Shown piece by piece: positions 8,971-18,890 of a stretch of 47,286 nt of DNA. Below the pieces are notes generated by a model that worked only from the letters and a program-made list of their open reading frames with translations, ran no database searches and was not told the DNA's origin. The stretch comes from Bryobacterales bacterium (GTDB taxonomy: Bacteria; Acidobacteriota; Terriglobia; Bryobacterales; Bryobacteraceae), in the NCBI GenBank assembly GCA_003142185.1, contig PLOR01000033.1, positions 1 to 47,286 on the forward strand. Direction: 5' to 3'. Within the stretch, counting starts at the first letter, position 1, and the number at the start of each line of letters is the position of its first letter. Both the position numbers and the translations under genes were made by a program.

Positions 8971-9029
8971 ACAGATGAACACGGATAAGCAAAAGACGCT
9001 TTTATCTGTGTTTATCCGTGTTCATCTGT
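8971..9029. repeat. Extragenic hairpin repeat, family F
   Basis: acagatgaacacggataa at 8971-8988 pairs perfectly with ttatccgtgttcatctgt at 9012-9029, an 18-base stem with a 23-base loop. A degenerate extra copy of the motif (cacggatgaacac) lies just upstream. It sits between the anti-sigma stop and the next gene, and it creates a spurious upstream ATG at 8975. Confidence 0.85.
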
Positions 9030-9070
9030 GGCTCAAGAGAGCTTTTGGAGGAGTTCCCGGACGACCTTCG

Positions 9071-10246
9071 ATGGACAGAACTAAGACGGCAGGATTTCGG
9101 AAGAACTTGACTGTGGCGGCCTTGCTGGCGCTGTTGCCGGCGGGCGGAGCGTGCCAGGAGGCGCAGAAAGCTCCGCTGGAGCGGGAACCCGGCGGCTGGG
9201 CGCTGACCTACCGGGGAAGCGTGCCTGCGGCTCGAACGCTGCGCATCAATGGTCATGGACCGGTGACTTTGGAGGGCGGGACTGCGCTGACCTTCGAATA
9301 CACCGTGCGGTTGAGCGTGGCCGCGCGCTCCGAGGCCGAAGCGCGGAGCATCCTGGTCCGCGCGCCGCTCGAAGTGAAGCGCGGCGAGAGCGTGATTCTG
9401 ACGGCACCGGGCGGGCCGGTTCGGGCGCGGATTCTGGTGAAAGCGCCGGCTCTCGGCATGGCCAGGATCGTCGACTCCGATGGCGTCGTCGATGCCAGTG
9501 GAATCGAGGGCGAGCTGGACGTGGCATCGCGCAGCGGCGAAGTGACCGTCGACCGGATCGGCGGCCCTTGCACGGTGACGACGGGCGGCGGCGATGTTCG
9601 CGTGGGCGAGGTGCGCGGAAATCTGCGGTGCCTGACCGGCGGCGGCAAGATCACGCTCCAGACGGCGCATGGCGAAGCCGTGCTTGAAACATACGGCGGC
9701 GATATTGTGGTGGGCGAGGTGGCGGGCGGCGTGCGCGCGCAGACCGCGGCGGGCAACATACGCGTCCATGCGGCGGGAGGTTCGGTCACCGCCATCACCG
9801 GCGGCGGCGAAGTGGCCATTGAGAAGGCCGGCGGAACGGTCACCGTGCGCAACCTGGCAGGGCCGGTGCAACTGGGCGCGGCGCGGGGCGGATTCGAGTG
9901 CCAGTCCGCTTCGGGCGGCATCCGTTTGAGCAGCGTGACGGGGACGATGCGGGTTTCCACTTCGCTCGGCAGCATTGTGGCCGACCTGACCGGCGCTCAT
10001 TTGGCCGATTCGTTTCTGGCGACAACGGGCGGTGACATTACCGTGCTCATCCCGTCTAACCTGGGTGTGACGATTCACGCGGAGAACCGGATGGCGGACA
10101 CGCTGCGGCGCATCGTATCCGAGTTTCCGGCGATTCCGGTATCGCGCGTGGGCAGCCGCGTGGTGGCGCAAGGCGCCGCCAACGGCGGTGGACCGCTGCT
10201 GCGCATTTCCGGCGCGGGCGGCACGATATTCATCAAACGGCGGTAG
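9071..10246 (+). CDS. DUF4097-like secreted repetitive beta-strand protein
   Basis: A 391-residue exported protein of unknown role. The N-terminus has a hydrophobic signal (NLTVAALLALLPAGGACQ); the Cys could mark a lipoprotein, but the lipobox is not canonical. The rest is short Gly-rich beta units of about 18-20 residues (GGDVRVGEVRGNL, GGKITLQTAHGEA, GGDIVVGEVAGGV, GGEVAIEKAGGTV), as in DUF4097/DUF4098 proteins predicted to form a right-handed beta helix. In many bacteria these lie next to sigma/anti-sigma or PspC-like genes and are linked to envelope stress; that is family context. The ATG at 9071 is preferred to 8975, which lies inside a repeat hairpin, although the nearest GGAGG is about 20 bases upstream. 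Confidence 0.82.
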   Translation: MDRTKTAGFRKNLTVAALLALLPAGGACQEAQKAPLEREPGGWALTYRGSVPAARTLRINGHGPVTLEGGTALTFEYTVRLSVAARSEAEARSILVRAPLEVKRGESVILTAPGGPVRARILVKAPALGMARIVDSDGVVDASGIEGELDVASRSGEVTVDRIGGPCTVTTGGGDVRVGEVRGNLRCLTGGGKITLQTAHGEAVLETYGGDIVVGEVAGGVRAQTAAGNIRVHAAGGSVTAITGGGEVAIEKAGGTVTVRNLAGPVQLGAARGGFECQSASGGIRLSSVTGTMRVSTSLGSIVADLTGAHLADSFLATTGGDITVLIPSNLGVTIHAENRMADTLRRIVSEFPAIPVSRVGSRVVAQGAANGGGPLLRISGAGGTIFIKRR

Positions 10247-10285
10247 AGACGATAGGCGATTGAGGCAATAGACGCGAGGTGGAGC

Positions 10286-11134
10286 ATGACGACGAAATGG
10301 GTGTGGGCGGTTGCGTTGGTGGCGGCTGGCGCGGTGGCGCCGGGCACGTGGGCGCAGAATCCGGCGCCTCGGGCGCACACGGCCACGATTTTAATGACGG
10401 GCGGCACCTATCTCGGGGTGGGCGTCGTGGATGTGGATTCCGAGCGCGCCAAGACGCTGAAGCTCAAGGAAGACCGCGGCGTGGAAATCAGCAGCGTGAC
10501 CGAAGGCGGCCCGGCCGACAAGGCCGGCATCAAGCAAGGCGACATAGTGCTGGAATACAACGGCCAGCCGGTGGAAGGCTTGACGCAATTTCAACGGCTG
10601 GTGCATGAGACGCCTGCCGGGCGCCAGGTGAAGGTCGAAGTATGGCGCAACGGCGCCCCACTCACCTTGACGGCAACCGTGGAGACGCGAAAGGGCCTCT
10701 CGATAGAATCGCCCGACCTGGACATTAACGTATTCGGCAATCCGCCCACATTTGAAATGCCGGCCATTTCCGAGTTCGACATGCCGCACATCATGGCCCT
10801 GATGCCGTCGCGCCGGCTGGGAATTGAGGGCGAAGGGCTGGGAGAAGAGCCGCAGTTCGCCGAATTCCTGGGCGTGAAAGAGGGCGTACTGGTGAAATCG
10901 GTAGTGAAGAATTCAGCCGCCGAAAAGGCCGGCATCAAAGCCGGCGACGTGATCACCAGGATCGGCGACACGCGAGTCTTCAGCTCGCACGATATCACTG
11001 GCACGTTGCGCGCCAACCACCAGAACCAAACCTTCACCGTCACCGTGGTGCGGAACAAGAAGGAGATGCAGATAACGGTGACGATCGAAGACCGCACCGG
11101 CCAGAACGCCATGAGCGCCGTGGCGCAGTGCTGA
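10286..11134 (+). CDS. Secreted protein with two PDZ domains, no protease domain
   Basis: A 282-residue exported protein. The signal peptide is MTTKWVWAVALVAAGAVAPGTWA. The first PDZ domain (about residues 43-130) contains YLGVGVVDV, the SVTEGGPADKAGIKQGDIVLEYNGQPV loop and VWRNGAPLTLTATV. The second (about 195-272) has FLGVKEGVLVKSVVKNSA and AGIKAGDVITRIGDTRV. There is no trypsin-like or site-2 protease domain, so it is unlikely to be a DegP or RseP enzyme. A peptide-binding adaptor for the extracytoplasmic side is the simplest reading. GAGGTGGAGC precedes the ATG. It is the last gene of the sigma-led operon, which suggests its targets relate to that envelope response. Confidence 0.88.
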   Translation: MTTKWVWAVALVAAGAVAPGTWAQNPAPRAHTATILMTGGTYLGVGVVDVDSERAKTLKLKEDRGVEISSVTEGGPADKAGIKQGDIVLEYNGQPVEGLTQFQRLVHETPAGRQVKVEVWRNGAPLTLTATVETRKGLSIESPDLDINVFGNPPTFEMPAISEFDMPHIMALMPSRRLGIEGEGLGEEPQFAEFLGVKEGVLVKSVVKNSAAEKAGIKAGDVITRIGDTRVFSSHDITGTLRANHQNQTFTVTVVRNKKEMQITVTIEDRTGQNAMSAVAQC

Positions 11135-11180
11135 AGCGAGGGCGGCGCTAGCTGAGCCTGAATTCCGAAGTTGGACGCCT

Positions 11181-11317
11181 TGTATCAGGGCACGGCTTGA
11201 GCCGTGCCGCCGACAGCGCGTATTCTGAGGGCTTTAGCCCCTGCCTGCTGACCAGGGGCTAAAGCCCATCAGGCTCATCCCGTTCCGGCACGGCTGAAGC
11301 CGTGCCCTGATACAAAG
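11181..11317. repeat. Nested palindrome, family A copy 2
   Basis: The outer arms tgtatcagggcacggc (11181-11196) and gccgtgccctgataca (11299-11314) are perfect inverted repeats. Inside lies a second perfect hairpin, gggctttagcccctg (11229-11243) with caggggctaaagccc (11253-11267). Each arm also folds on itself (ggcacggcttgagccgtgcc). No gene occupies 11135-11584; this element and the family E element fill much of it. Confidence 0.85.
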
Positions 11318-11402
11318 CTCTGGAATCAAGTTGCGAACTTGTGAGACAGGACACTACGGGAGAGCATTGGGCCTCGGCGCGCAGTGCTCACACTGACGGC
11401 CA

Positions 11403-11471
11403 GCGTGGCGCGGCCAGTCCTGGCTGCTGTGTCGAGAGTCATCTCGACGTTTCTTAATGCCCGCGCCACGC
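11403..11471. repeat. Palindromic repeat, family E copy 1
   Basis: Arms gcgtggcgcgg (11403-11413) and ccgcgccacgc (11461-11471) enclose an inner hairpin tcgaga/tctcga. Related elements are at 38371-38490 and 39343-39478, with a partial one near 24556. It is non-coding. Confidence 0.75.
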
Positions 11472-11567
11472 CATGGAACCAGGGATCCGAAAAATGCCAA
11501 GCTGCCGTCAGTTGACGCCGAAAGTTTCCTGGATGTTTTCCGAACCCAGCAGCCGGCACGCTTACGG

Positions 11568-11573
11568 TATACT
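11568..11573 (+). promoter_or_regulatory. Possible -10 element (TATACT) just before the FHA-sigma54 gene
   Basis: TATACT ends 11 bases before the ATG at 11585. A start site about seven bases downstream would give a very short leader. There is no good -35 and no ribosome site, so this is a weak prediction. Confidence 0.3.
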
Positions 11574-11584
11574 GGCTCTCTCGC

Positions 11585-13468
<1,884 letters not shown>

Positions 13469-14042
13469 GGCGTTCCGGTCGGCTTCTACCAGGAAGAGCG
13501 ACGGACGGCAGGTCCGGAATTCGTATTTCTGGATTTGCAGGGCCGCCTGTCCCGGCTCCACGCGCACGATCTTGCCTACCACAACAAGGCTCAGGTTCAC
13601 CGAGTCGAGCAGTCGCACCGGCCATTTGACGATCAACTTCGCCTCCGAATGCAACACCAACGGCCGCTCGGTCGTGAACAACGCGCCGCCACTGCTGATG
13701 TTCAGAATCTGGCCGCAACCTGCATCGTCCGCAGTCTTGTAATGGACCGGAAGGGCCAGTTGAAAGCGTACCGCTTTGCGGTTTCGTCCGCCGTACACCG
13801 AATCGTCGGGCGAAGGTGTCGAACAGTACCTGCGGGCGGCGGCGAGCGGTTTGATCAAAGCTGCTGAGGTATGCATATGCGTCTCCAAGGGCAATCGCGG
13901 GGCCACCCGCCTCGCCGATATCAACGCATTGAAAACGCGTGATTTGTGCGGTCACTCGCGCGTCGCCGGTGCCCGCTCAGGCGAACCGAAGTGTTTCGAC
14001 TCTAACCCGATGGTTAGCCTGCGACCTCGCTGGCTCGCCGGG

Positions 14043-15419
14043 CTATCCCTGCTTAACGGTTTTCGCCGCCGGCAGGAAGCGGTTGATGAAGCTGGTATCG
14101 AAGCGGCCGGCCTGGAAATCGGGGTCGGCTAGGATCCGCTGGTGCAGCGGAATCGAGGTGTGAATGCCCTCGATGACGAACATGTCGAGTGCGCGGCGCA
14201 TACGCGCGATGGCCTCGGCGCGGTCGTTCCCATAAACGATCAGCTTGGCCACCAGCGAATCGTAATAAGGCGGAATCACGCAGTCCGTATAGGCCCAAGT
14301 GTCGACGCGCACGCCGATACCGCCGGGGAGGTGGAAGCCGGTGATCCGGCCGGGCGAGGGCGCAAACGTTTCCGGGTTCTCCGCGTTGATGCGGCACTCG
14401 ATGGAGTGGCCGCGCAGTTCGATCGGACCGCACAAAATCTGCGGCAGCGTTTCGCCCTGCGCGATGCGGATCTGGCTTTTCACGATGTCCACGCCGGTGA
14501 CGAACTCGCTGACCGGGTGCTCCACCTGGACGCGGGCATTCACCTCGATGAAGTACAGCTTGCCGGTCTCGTCCATCAGGAACTCGACGGTGCCCGCGTT
14601 GGTATAGCCGGCCGCCTGAATCGCTTTGCGCAGCGCCGCCGAAATCTCCGCGCGCTGCGCGTCGGTCACCACCGGCGAAGGCGATTCCTCGATCAGCTTC
14701 TGATGACGGCGCTGGATGCTGCACTCGCGCTCGCCCAGGATCTCCACGTTGCCTTGTTGATCGGCCAGAATCTGAAACTCGATGTGGCGCGGCGCGGCGA
14801 TGAACTTTTCGAGGTACAGATCGGCCGAGCTGAACGCAGCGCCTGCTTCGTGCTGCGCCTGGGCGAATAGCGCGGGCAGATCCTCGGCGCTATTCACGAC
14901 GCGCATGCCGCGTCCGCCGCCGCCCGCCGAAGCCTTCAAAATCACCGGGTAGCCGATTTGCTCCGCCAGCAGGAGCGCCTCTTCCGGGCTGGCCAGCACG
15001 CCCGGCGAACCGGGCAGCACGGGAACACCCATCTCGCGCATGAAGGCGCGCGCCTGCTCCTTGACGCCCATCAGCCGGATTACCCGGGGCTGTGGGCCGA
15101 TGAACCGGATGCCCGACGTCTCGCAGACTTCGGCAAACCCGGCGTTCTCGCTCAGAAAACCGTAGCCGGGATGGATGGCGTCCACGTTGGTGACTTCGGC
15201 CGCGCTGATGATCGCCGATACGTCCAGGTAGCTGCGCGCGCTCTTGGCGGGGCCGATGCAGATGGCCTGGTCGGCGTAACGCACATGCGAGCTGTAACGG
15301 TCCGCTTCCGAATACACGGCGACCGTGTGGATGCCCAGCTCCTTGCACGCCATGATGACCCGGACCGCTATTTCGCCGCGGTTGGCGATGAGTATTTTCT
15401 TAAACGGTACGGATGGCAA
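14043..15419 (-). CDS. accC: Biotin carboxylase subunit of acetyl-CoA carboxylase
   Basis: ATP-dependent carboxylation of the biotin on BCCP, the first half-reaction of acetyl-CoA carboxylase and the committed step of fatty acid synthesis. The 458 residues match the family: [15 protein letters not shown] at the start, the ATP-grasp glycine loop [12 protein letters not shown], the [12 protein letters not shown] segment and the catalytic [16 protein letters not shown]. The start is a TTG at 15419, inside the end of accB: GGAGG lies six bases before it and no in-frame ATG gives a complete N-terminus. The 20-base overlap with accB implies coupled translation. The carboxyltransferase genes accA and accD are not in this window. 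Confidence 0.97.
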   Translation of the reverse strand: MPSVPFKKILIANRGEIAVRVIMACKELGIHTVAVYSEADRYSSHVRYADQAICIGPAKSARSYLDVSAIISAAEVTNVDAIHPGYGFLSENAGFAEVCETSGIRFIGPQPRVIRLMGVKEQARAFMREMGVPVLPGSPGVLASPEEALLLAEQIGYPVILKASAGGGGRGMRVVNSAEDLPALFAQAQHEAGAAFSSADLYLEKFIAAPRHIEFQILADQQGNVEILGERECSIQRRHQKLIEESPSPVVTDAQRAEISAALRKAIQAAGYTNAGTVEFLMDETGKLYFIEVNARVQVEHPVSEFVTGVDIVKSQIRIAQGETLPQILCGPIELRGHSIECRINAENPETFAPSPGRITGFHLPGGIGVRVDTWAYTDCVIPPYYDSLVAKLIVYGNDRAEAIARMRRALDMFVIEGIHTSIPLHQRILADPDFQAGRFDTSFINRFLPAAKTVKQG

Positions 15420-15876
15420 ACAACGCCTCCCCGTACTCCACCGGCTGCCCGTTCATCACCAACTTGCTTTCCACGATGCCCGAGGTCTCGCATTCGATCT
15501 CGTTCATCAGCTTCATGGATTCGATGATACAGAGCACCTTGCCCGGCTGCACCTTCTCGCCCAGGCGCACGAAAGGCGGCGTGCCTGGCGACGGACACTC
15601 ATAAAAGGTGCCGACAATGGGCGATTTCACCAGCGTCAGGTGGGCGTCGATGGCTTTGTCGCGCTCTTGGGGCGCCGACGGATCGGCTGGAGCCCCGGGT
15701 GTCACCGCATGGACCGACGCCGGTGCCGCGTAAGATGGCGGCGCCAGCACGATCTCCTGCGGCGCAAACGCGGCGCGGCGGATGCGCACGCGGTTGTCGC
15801 CGCGCTGCACTTCGAGTTCGGCGATCCCGGTTTCCGACGCCAGCTTGATCAGCTCTCGTATTTCGTCAACAGTCAT
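15400..15876 (-). CDS. accB: Biotin carboxyl carrier protein of acetyl-CoA carboxylase
   Basis: Carries the biotin prosthetic group between biotin carboxylase and carboxyltransferase. About 158 residues: an N-terminal helix ([20 protein letters not shown]), a Pro/Ala-rich mobile linker in the middle ([20 protein letters not shown]) and a C-terminal biotinyl domain. That domain has the lysine in the [13 protein letters not shown] motif and the thumb-bearing sequence [20 protein letters not shown], as in classic AccB. An alternative ATG at 15894 adds six residues (MLSYRK); MTVDEIRE fits the family better, but neither start has a strong ribosome site. It is followed directly by accC. Confidence 0.95.
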   Translation of the reverse strand: MTVDEIRELIKLASETGIAELEVQRGDNRVRIRRAAFAPQEIVLAPPSYAAPASVHAVTPGAPADPSAPQERDKAIDAHLTLVKSPIVGTFYECPSPGTPPFVRLGEKVQPGKVLCIIESMKLMNEIECETSGIVESKLVMNGQPVEYGEALFAIRTV

Positions 15877-15970
15877 CTTTCGATAGCTTAGCATCCCCGC
15901 CGGCTCCCCCTGCGAGCGGCGACCGGAGTTGGCAGGGGGTGTGCGACATGGAAGTGGAAACTTCGCGGCT

Positions 15971-16109
15971 GGCTTTGTATCAGGGCACGGCTTCAGCCGT
16001 GCCGCAATACAAAGCCTCCTGGCAGAGAAAAGCCGTACGTACCCCTACGTTCGGATTCGTGCGAATTCGCTGGGAATGGAGAGTTTCGCCATTTCTGTGT
16101 TGCACACCC
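15971..16109. repeat. Dispersed repeat, family A copy 3
   Basis: A palindrome at 15971-16015 (ggctttgtat ... atacaaagcc) around ggcacggcttcagccgtgcc. About 95 further bases resemble 91-190, including gcgaattc and gtttcgccat. It sits in the gap between divergent accB and the aldolase gene. Confidence 0.8.
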
Positions 16110-16148
16110 GCAGAGACTTGCATCACATCGTCATGCCAAACGATTTGC

Positions 16149-16154
16149 TACAAT
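16149..16154 (+). promoter_or_regulatory. Possible -10 element (TACAAT) before the microcompartment operon
   Basis: TACAAT ends 13 bases before the aldolase ATG. TTGCAT at 16118-16123 resembles a -35, but the 25-base spacing is too long for a normal sigma-70 promoter. No Shine-Dalgarno precedes the ATG, so a short-leader or leaderless mRNA is possible. Confidence 0.35.
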
Positions 16155-16167
16155 CGAAGATCCCGCA

Positions 16168-16947
16168 ATGGTTAAGACAGAACGCGAATACCGCGAGGAC
16201 ATTGTCCAGATCGGCAAGCTCGTCTTTCAAAAAGGCTGGGTAGCCGCCAACGACGGAAACATCAGCCTGCGCATGGATGCCGAGCGGATTCTGGCCACGC
16301 CCACTGGCGTCTGCAAGGGCATGCTGAGCGTGGACGATCTGATCATCGTCGATAACCAGGGCAACAAGATCTCGGGGCGCCTGGAGCGCACCAGCGAGAT
16401 CGCCATGCACTTGAAGATCTATGAGATGCGGCCTGATATTCGCGGCGTGCTCCACGCGCATCCTCCTGTCGCCACCGGGTTCGCCACCGCCGGTAGGCCG
16501 CTCAACCTGGGGCTGCTGCCGGAGGTGGTGATCAGCCTCGGTTGCGTTCCGATTGCCGACTACGGGTTGCCCGGAACTCCGGCGCTGACCGAGCCGATGC
16601 TGCCGCTCATCCCCAAGTACGACGCGATCCTGATGGCCAACCACGGAGCTGTCTGTTACGGTGAGGACGTTTTCAAAGCCTATTTCCGCATGGAAACCAT
16701 GGAGCACTTCGCGCGCATCCAACTGGTGGCGGAGTTGCTGGGCGGCCCGAAAGTGTTGCCGCGCGAGGAAGTGGACAAGCTGCTCGATTCCCGCACCCGC
16801 TATGGCGTCAAGGCGCGCAGTGCCGGCCAAGCGGGTTGCCCGTTGGCCGCCGAGGACCTGCCTGGCGGCGAAGAGAGATTCTATGTAACGCGCTCCGAAC
16901 TGATCGGCCTGGTTGACGAGGCCCTACGGACGCGCGGTATGGCTTAA
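16168..16947 (+). CDS. Class II (zinc) aldolase, L-fuculose-phosphate aldolase-like, microcompartment-linked
   Basis: Probably cleaves a sugar 1-phosphate such as fuculose- or rhamnulose-phosphate to DHAP and lactaldehyde; the exact substrate is inferred. Of 259 residues, about 1-215 are the FucA-like fold, with NDGNISLR, the catalytic glutamate E77 and zinc ligands H96 and H98 (HAHPP) and H159 (NHG). These have the same spacings as E. coli FucA residues 73, 92, 94 and 155. The extra 45 residues form a linker (CPLAAEDLPGGEE) and an amphipathic helix (SELIGLVDEALRTRG), which looks like an encapsulation peptide for packing into a microcompartment. Shell genes follow 22 bases downstream. The start has no ribosome site; GATCCCGCA precedes the ATG. 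Confidence 0.92.
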   Translation: MVKTEREYREDIVQIGKLVFQKGWVAANDGNISLRMDAERILATPTGVCKGMLSVDDLIIVDNQGNKISGRLERTSEIAMHLKIYEMRPDIRGVLHAHPPVATGFATAGRPLNLGLLPEVVISLGCVPIADYGLPGTPALTEPMLPLIPKYDAILMANHGAVCYGEDVFKAYFRMETMEHFARIQLVAELLGGPKVLPREEVDKLLDSRTRYGVKARSAGQAGCPLAAEDLPGGEERFYVTRSELIGLVDEALRTRGMA

Positions 16948-16969
16948 AGTGGATCGTGGAGAGATATAG

Positions 16970-17266
16970 ATGGGTGAAGCCTTAGGAATGATCGAAACGC
17001 GCGGGCTGGTGGCCATGATTGAGGCCGCCGACGCGATGGTCAAGGCCGCCAAGGTAGACTTGGTCGGCTGGGAGAAAATCGGCTCGGGCTACGTTACCGC
17101 GATGGTGCGCGGCGACGTCGCCGCGGTCCGCGCGGCCACCGATGCCGGTGCCGCCGCGGCCCGGCGCGTGGGCGAGTTGATCTCGGTCCACGTGATCCCG
17201 CGTCCGCACCAGAGTCTGGAAGACGTGCTGCCGATCGGCAAGTCCCAGGCCGCCAACAGCAAGTAG
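16970..17266 (+). CDS. Microcompartment shell hexamer protein (BMC-H)
   Basis: A 98-residue single-domain Pfam00936-type protein that forms the hexagonal facets of a bacterial microcompartment shell. Typical features are [20 protein letters not shown] at the start, the pore loop KIGSG at 36-40, [19 protein letters not shown] and [10 protein letters not shown] near the end. The GSG pore is the common type that passes small polar metabolites. It is the only hexamer gene in the window. GGAGAG lies upstream of the ATG, and the next gene starts 19 bases after the stop. Confidence 0.97.
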   Translation: MGEALGMIETRGLVAMIEAADAMVKAAKVDLVGWEKIGSGYVTAMVRGDVAAVRAATDAGAAAARRVGELISVHVIPRPHQSLEDVLPIGKSQAANSK

Positions 17267-17285
17267 CCGGAAGCCGGAGCGACAA

Positions 17286-17552
17286 ATGATTCTCGCCCGC
17301 GTGGTGGGTACCGTCGTGGCCACCCGGAAGGACCCGCGCCTGGAAGGCAAGACGCTGCTGGTCCTCAAGCCGGTTTCGCCGGAGGGCAAGGACGAGGCCG
17401 GTTACGTGGTCGCCGTCGACACCGTCGGCGCCGGCTACCGCGAACGCGTCATCGCCGTCTCCGGCAGCTCCGCGCGCATGGCCGAGGGCTGCAAGGACGT
17501 TCCGGTCGATACCGCCATCGTTGGCATCGTCGACGACGTAAGCCTGGATTAG
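17286..17552 (+). CDS. Microcompartment shell pentamer protein 1 (BMC-P, EutN/CcmL family)
   Basis: An 88-residue vertex protein of the EutN/CcmL/CsoS4 family, expected to form pentamers capping the shell corners. It shows MILARVVGTVVATRKDPRLEGKTLL, VAVDTVGAGYRERV and the closing DTAIVGIVDDV motif. It is preceded by GGAG and forms a tight array with the next two paralogues. Its core is the most compact of the three and has no C-terminal extension. Confidence 0.96.
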   Translation: MILARVVGTVVATRKDPRLEGKTLLVLKPVSPEGKDEAGYVVAVDTVGAGYRERVIAVSGSSARMAEGCKDVPVDTAIVGIVDDVSLD

Positions 17553-17555
17553 ATT

Positions 17556-17864
17556 ATGCAATTGGGGCGCGTAGTCGGTTGCGTCTGGGCTACGGTGAAG
17601 AATGCCAGCCTGGAAGGCTACCGGCTGTTGCTGGTACAACCGCTCGCCGCCGATCTCCGCGACACAGGTAAGCGGCTGGTGTGTACGGACTGGACCGGCG
17701 CCGGGGCAGGCGAAACGATCTATTGGGTGCGGGGCAGGGAAGCCAGCATCGCTTTTTTCCCCGATCAGCCGGCGTCGGACGCCACCATCGTCGGCATCGT
17801 CGATTCCGTCCACTGCGCGGCGACGAAGTCCAAGCCGGCGCGCCGGCAGGCGGAACGGCATTAA
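17556..17864 (+). CDS. Microcompartment shell pentamer protein 2 (BMC-P, EutN/CcmL family)
   Basis: A 102-residue paralogue of its neighbours. It has LGRVVGCVWATVKNASLEGYRLL, the VCTDWTGAGAGETIYWVRG strand pair and ATIVGIVDSVH. It differs from the others in a basic C-terminal tail (TKSKPARRQAERH) and in bulky aromatics at the substrate-facing turn (DWTGAG, IYWVRG). Such differences fit a mixed or specialised vertex. Three bases separate it from the preceding stop. Confidence 0.95.
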   Translation: MQLGRVVGCVWATVKNASLEGYRLLLVQPLAADLRDTGKRLVCTDWTGAGAGETIYWVRGREASIAFFPDQPASDATIVGIVDSVHCAATKSKPARRQAERH

Positions 17865-17867
17865 GCC

Positions 17868-18149
17868 ATGCTGATTGCGCGCGTCATCGGCGAGCTGGTT
17901 GCGACCCACAAACACCCGAGCCACGAGGGCGCGAAGATCCTCTTGGTCCAGCCGCTGAACCTGGACGGCTCCAACCGCGGCGATGCCGTGGTGGCGCTGG
18001 ACGCGGTGGATGCCGGTGTGGGCGACCAGGTGCTGGTTACCACCGAGGGCTTCAGTGCGATGACCGCGGTGGGCCGAACTCAGTCACCGATTGACATGGC
18101 CGTAATCGGATTTATCGACCATGTGGAACTGGTCCCCGGCGTCGCCTGA
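17868..18149 (+). CDS. Microcompartment shell pentamer protein 3 (BMC-P, EutN/CcmL family)
   Basis: A 93-residue third pentamer protein: MLIARVIGELVATHKHPSHE, the central VALDAVDAGVGDQVLV and a closing IDMAVIGFIDHVELV. It starts three bases after the preceding stop, so the three vertex genes are probably translated together. Its last 66 bases overlap, tail to tail, the convergent membrane protein gene. No further shell or enzyme genes follow. Confidence 0.95.
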   Translation: MLIARVIGELVATHKHPSHEGAKILLVQPLNLDGSNRGDAVVALDAVDAGVGDQVLVTTEGFSAMTAVGRTQSPIDMAVIGFIDHVELVPGVA

Positions 18150-18674
18150 CCGGTGGTTGCGCCTTAGCACCAGCACCGCTGCCAGCGCCGCCTCGACGAG
18201 CCACTTGACGATCTCAAAACCTTCGTGGGTGGAGCTCAGGACCATCCTCCGGATCGCTTCGGCCGAAGCTGCGCGGCCGGTAGCGAAGCTCGCAATCCGC
18301 GCCAGCGACAGCGCTTCCGGCGTCAGCAGAAACCGTTCCAGCAGCACCATCCCCACCAGCAGCAGGGCCATCGCCAGCGGTAGCTTGCCTTCGCGCGTGC
18401 CGAACAGCAAGAAGAAGAAAAACCCGAGGCCCAAAACCAACTGGACGTCCTCCCAGCTCCGGATCGTCCGTTGCCGCTGCTCCGACGCCACGTGCCCCAT
18501 TAGCAGATACGCTTCGTGCGCGCCCAGCGCTTTCACCCGCTCCGCCACCGCGGGGTCGGGCTGCGACAGCACGTCCTGAATGGTTTGGAAGTCTGCCCTT
18601 TCCAGCCAGGCCACCGTGATGCCAGCGGCCAGCCACATTCCCAGGATGAAACAAGCCAATCGGCGAGCGTGCAT
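18084..18674 (-). CDS. Small four-helix membrane protein of unknown function
   Basis: About 196 residues with four hydrophobic stretches: LACFILGMWLAAGITVAWL, VQLVLGLGFFFFLLFG, LAMALLLVGMVLLERFLL and IVKWLVEAALAAVLVLRR. Between the first and second is a charged extramembrane loop (VAERVKALGAHEAYLLMGHV) and EQRQRTIRSWEDVQ. I do not recognise the family. The start at 18674 (MHARRL) leads straight into the first helix; a longer frame to 18776 adds an unlikely basic lead. A decayed fragment of a paralogue lies at about 20070-20152. The 3' end overlaps the third pentamer gene by 66 bases. Confidence 0.75.
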   Translation of the reverse strand: MHARRLACFILGMWLAAGITVAWLERADFQTIQDVLSQPDPAVAERVKALGAHEAYLLMGHVASEQRQRTIRSWEDVQLVLGLGFFFFLLFGTREGKLPLAMALLLVGMVLLERFLLTPEALSLARIASFATGRAASAEAIRRMVLSSTHEGFEIVKWLVEAALAAVLVLRRNHRSGDAGDQFHMVDKSDYGHVNR

Positions 18675-18890
18675 GGAAGCGATCCCTGATTCTACCGCAC
18701 GGCGACGGGGACGGACTGTTTGTCCATTAACGCGCATTCTGTCGAACCCAGTGATTAGACCACGACTCGCAGACATGTCAGGACGAACGATGCGTCAAGC
18801 GGTTCCGCCAGTTTCCGACGGGCGACAACGCATACCGCTCGTCCGGTTGTGCAGGGCACAGCACCTAGCCGCGTGCGGCTTGGATATTCT

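Noticed and set aside
8975-9070. ATG at 8975 as start of the DUF4097-like protein
   Set aside because: It is created by the family F hairpin repeat and codes for a repeat-derived sequence.
10286-11134. DegP/HtrA protease
   Set aside because: Only PDZ domains are present; no His-Asp-Ser protease motifs.
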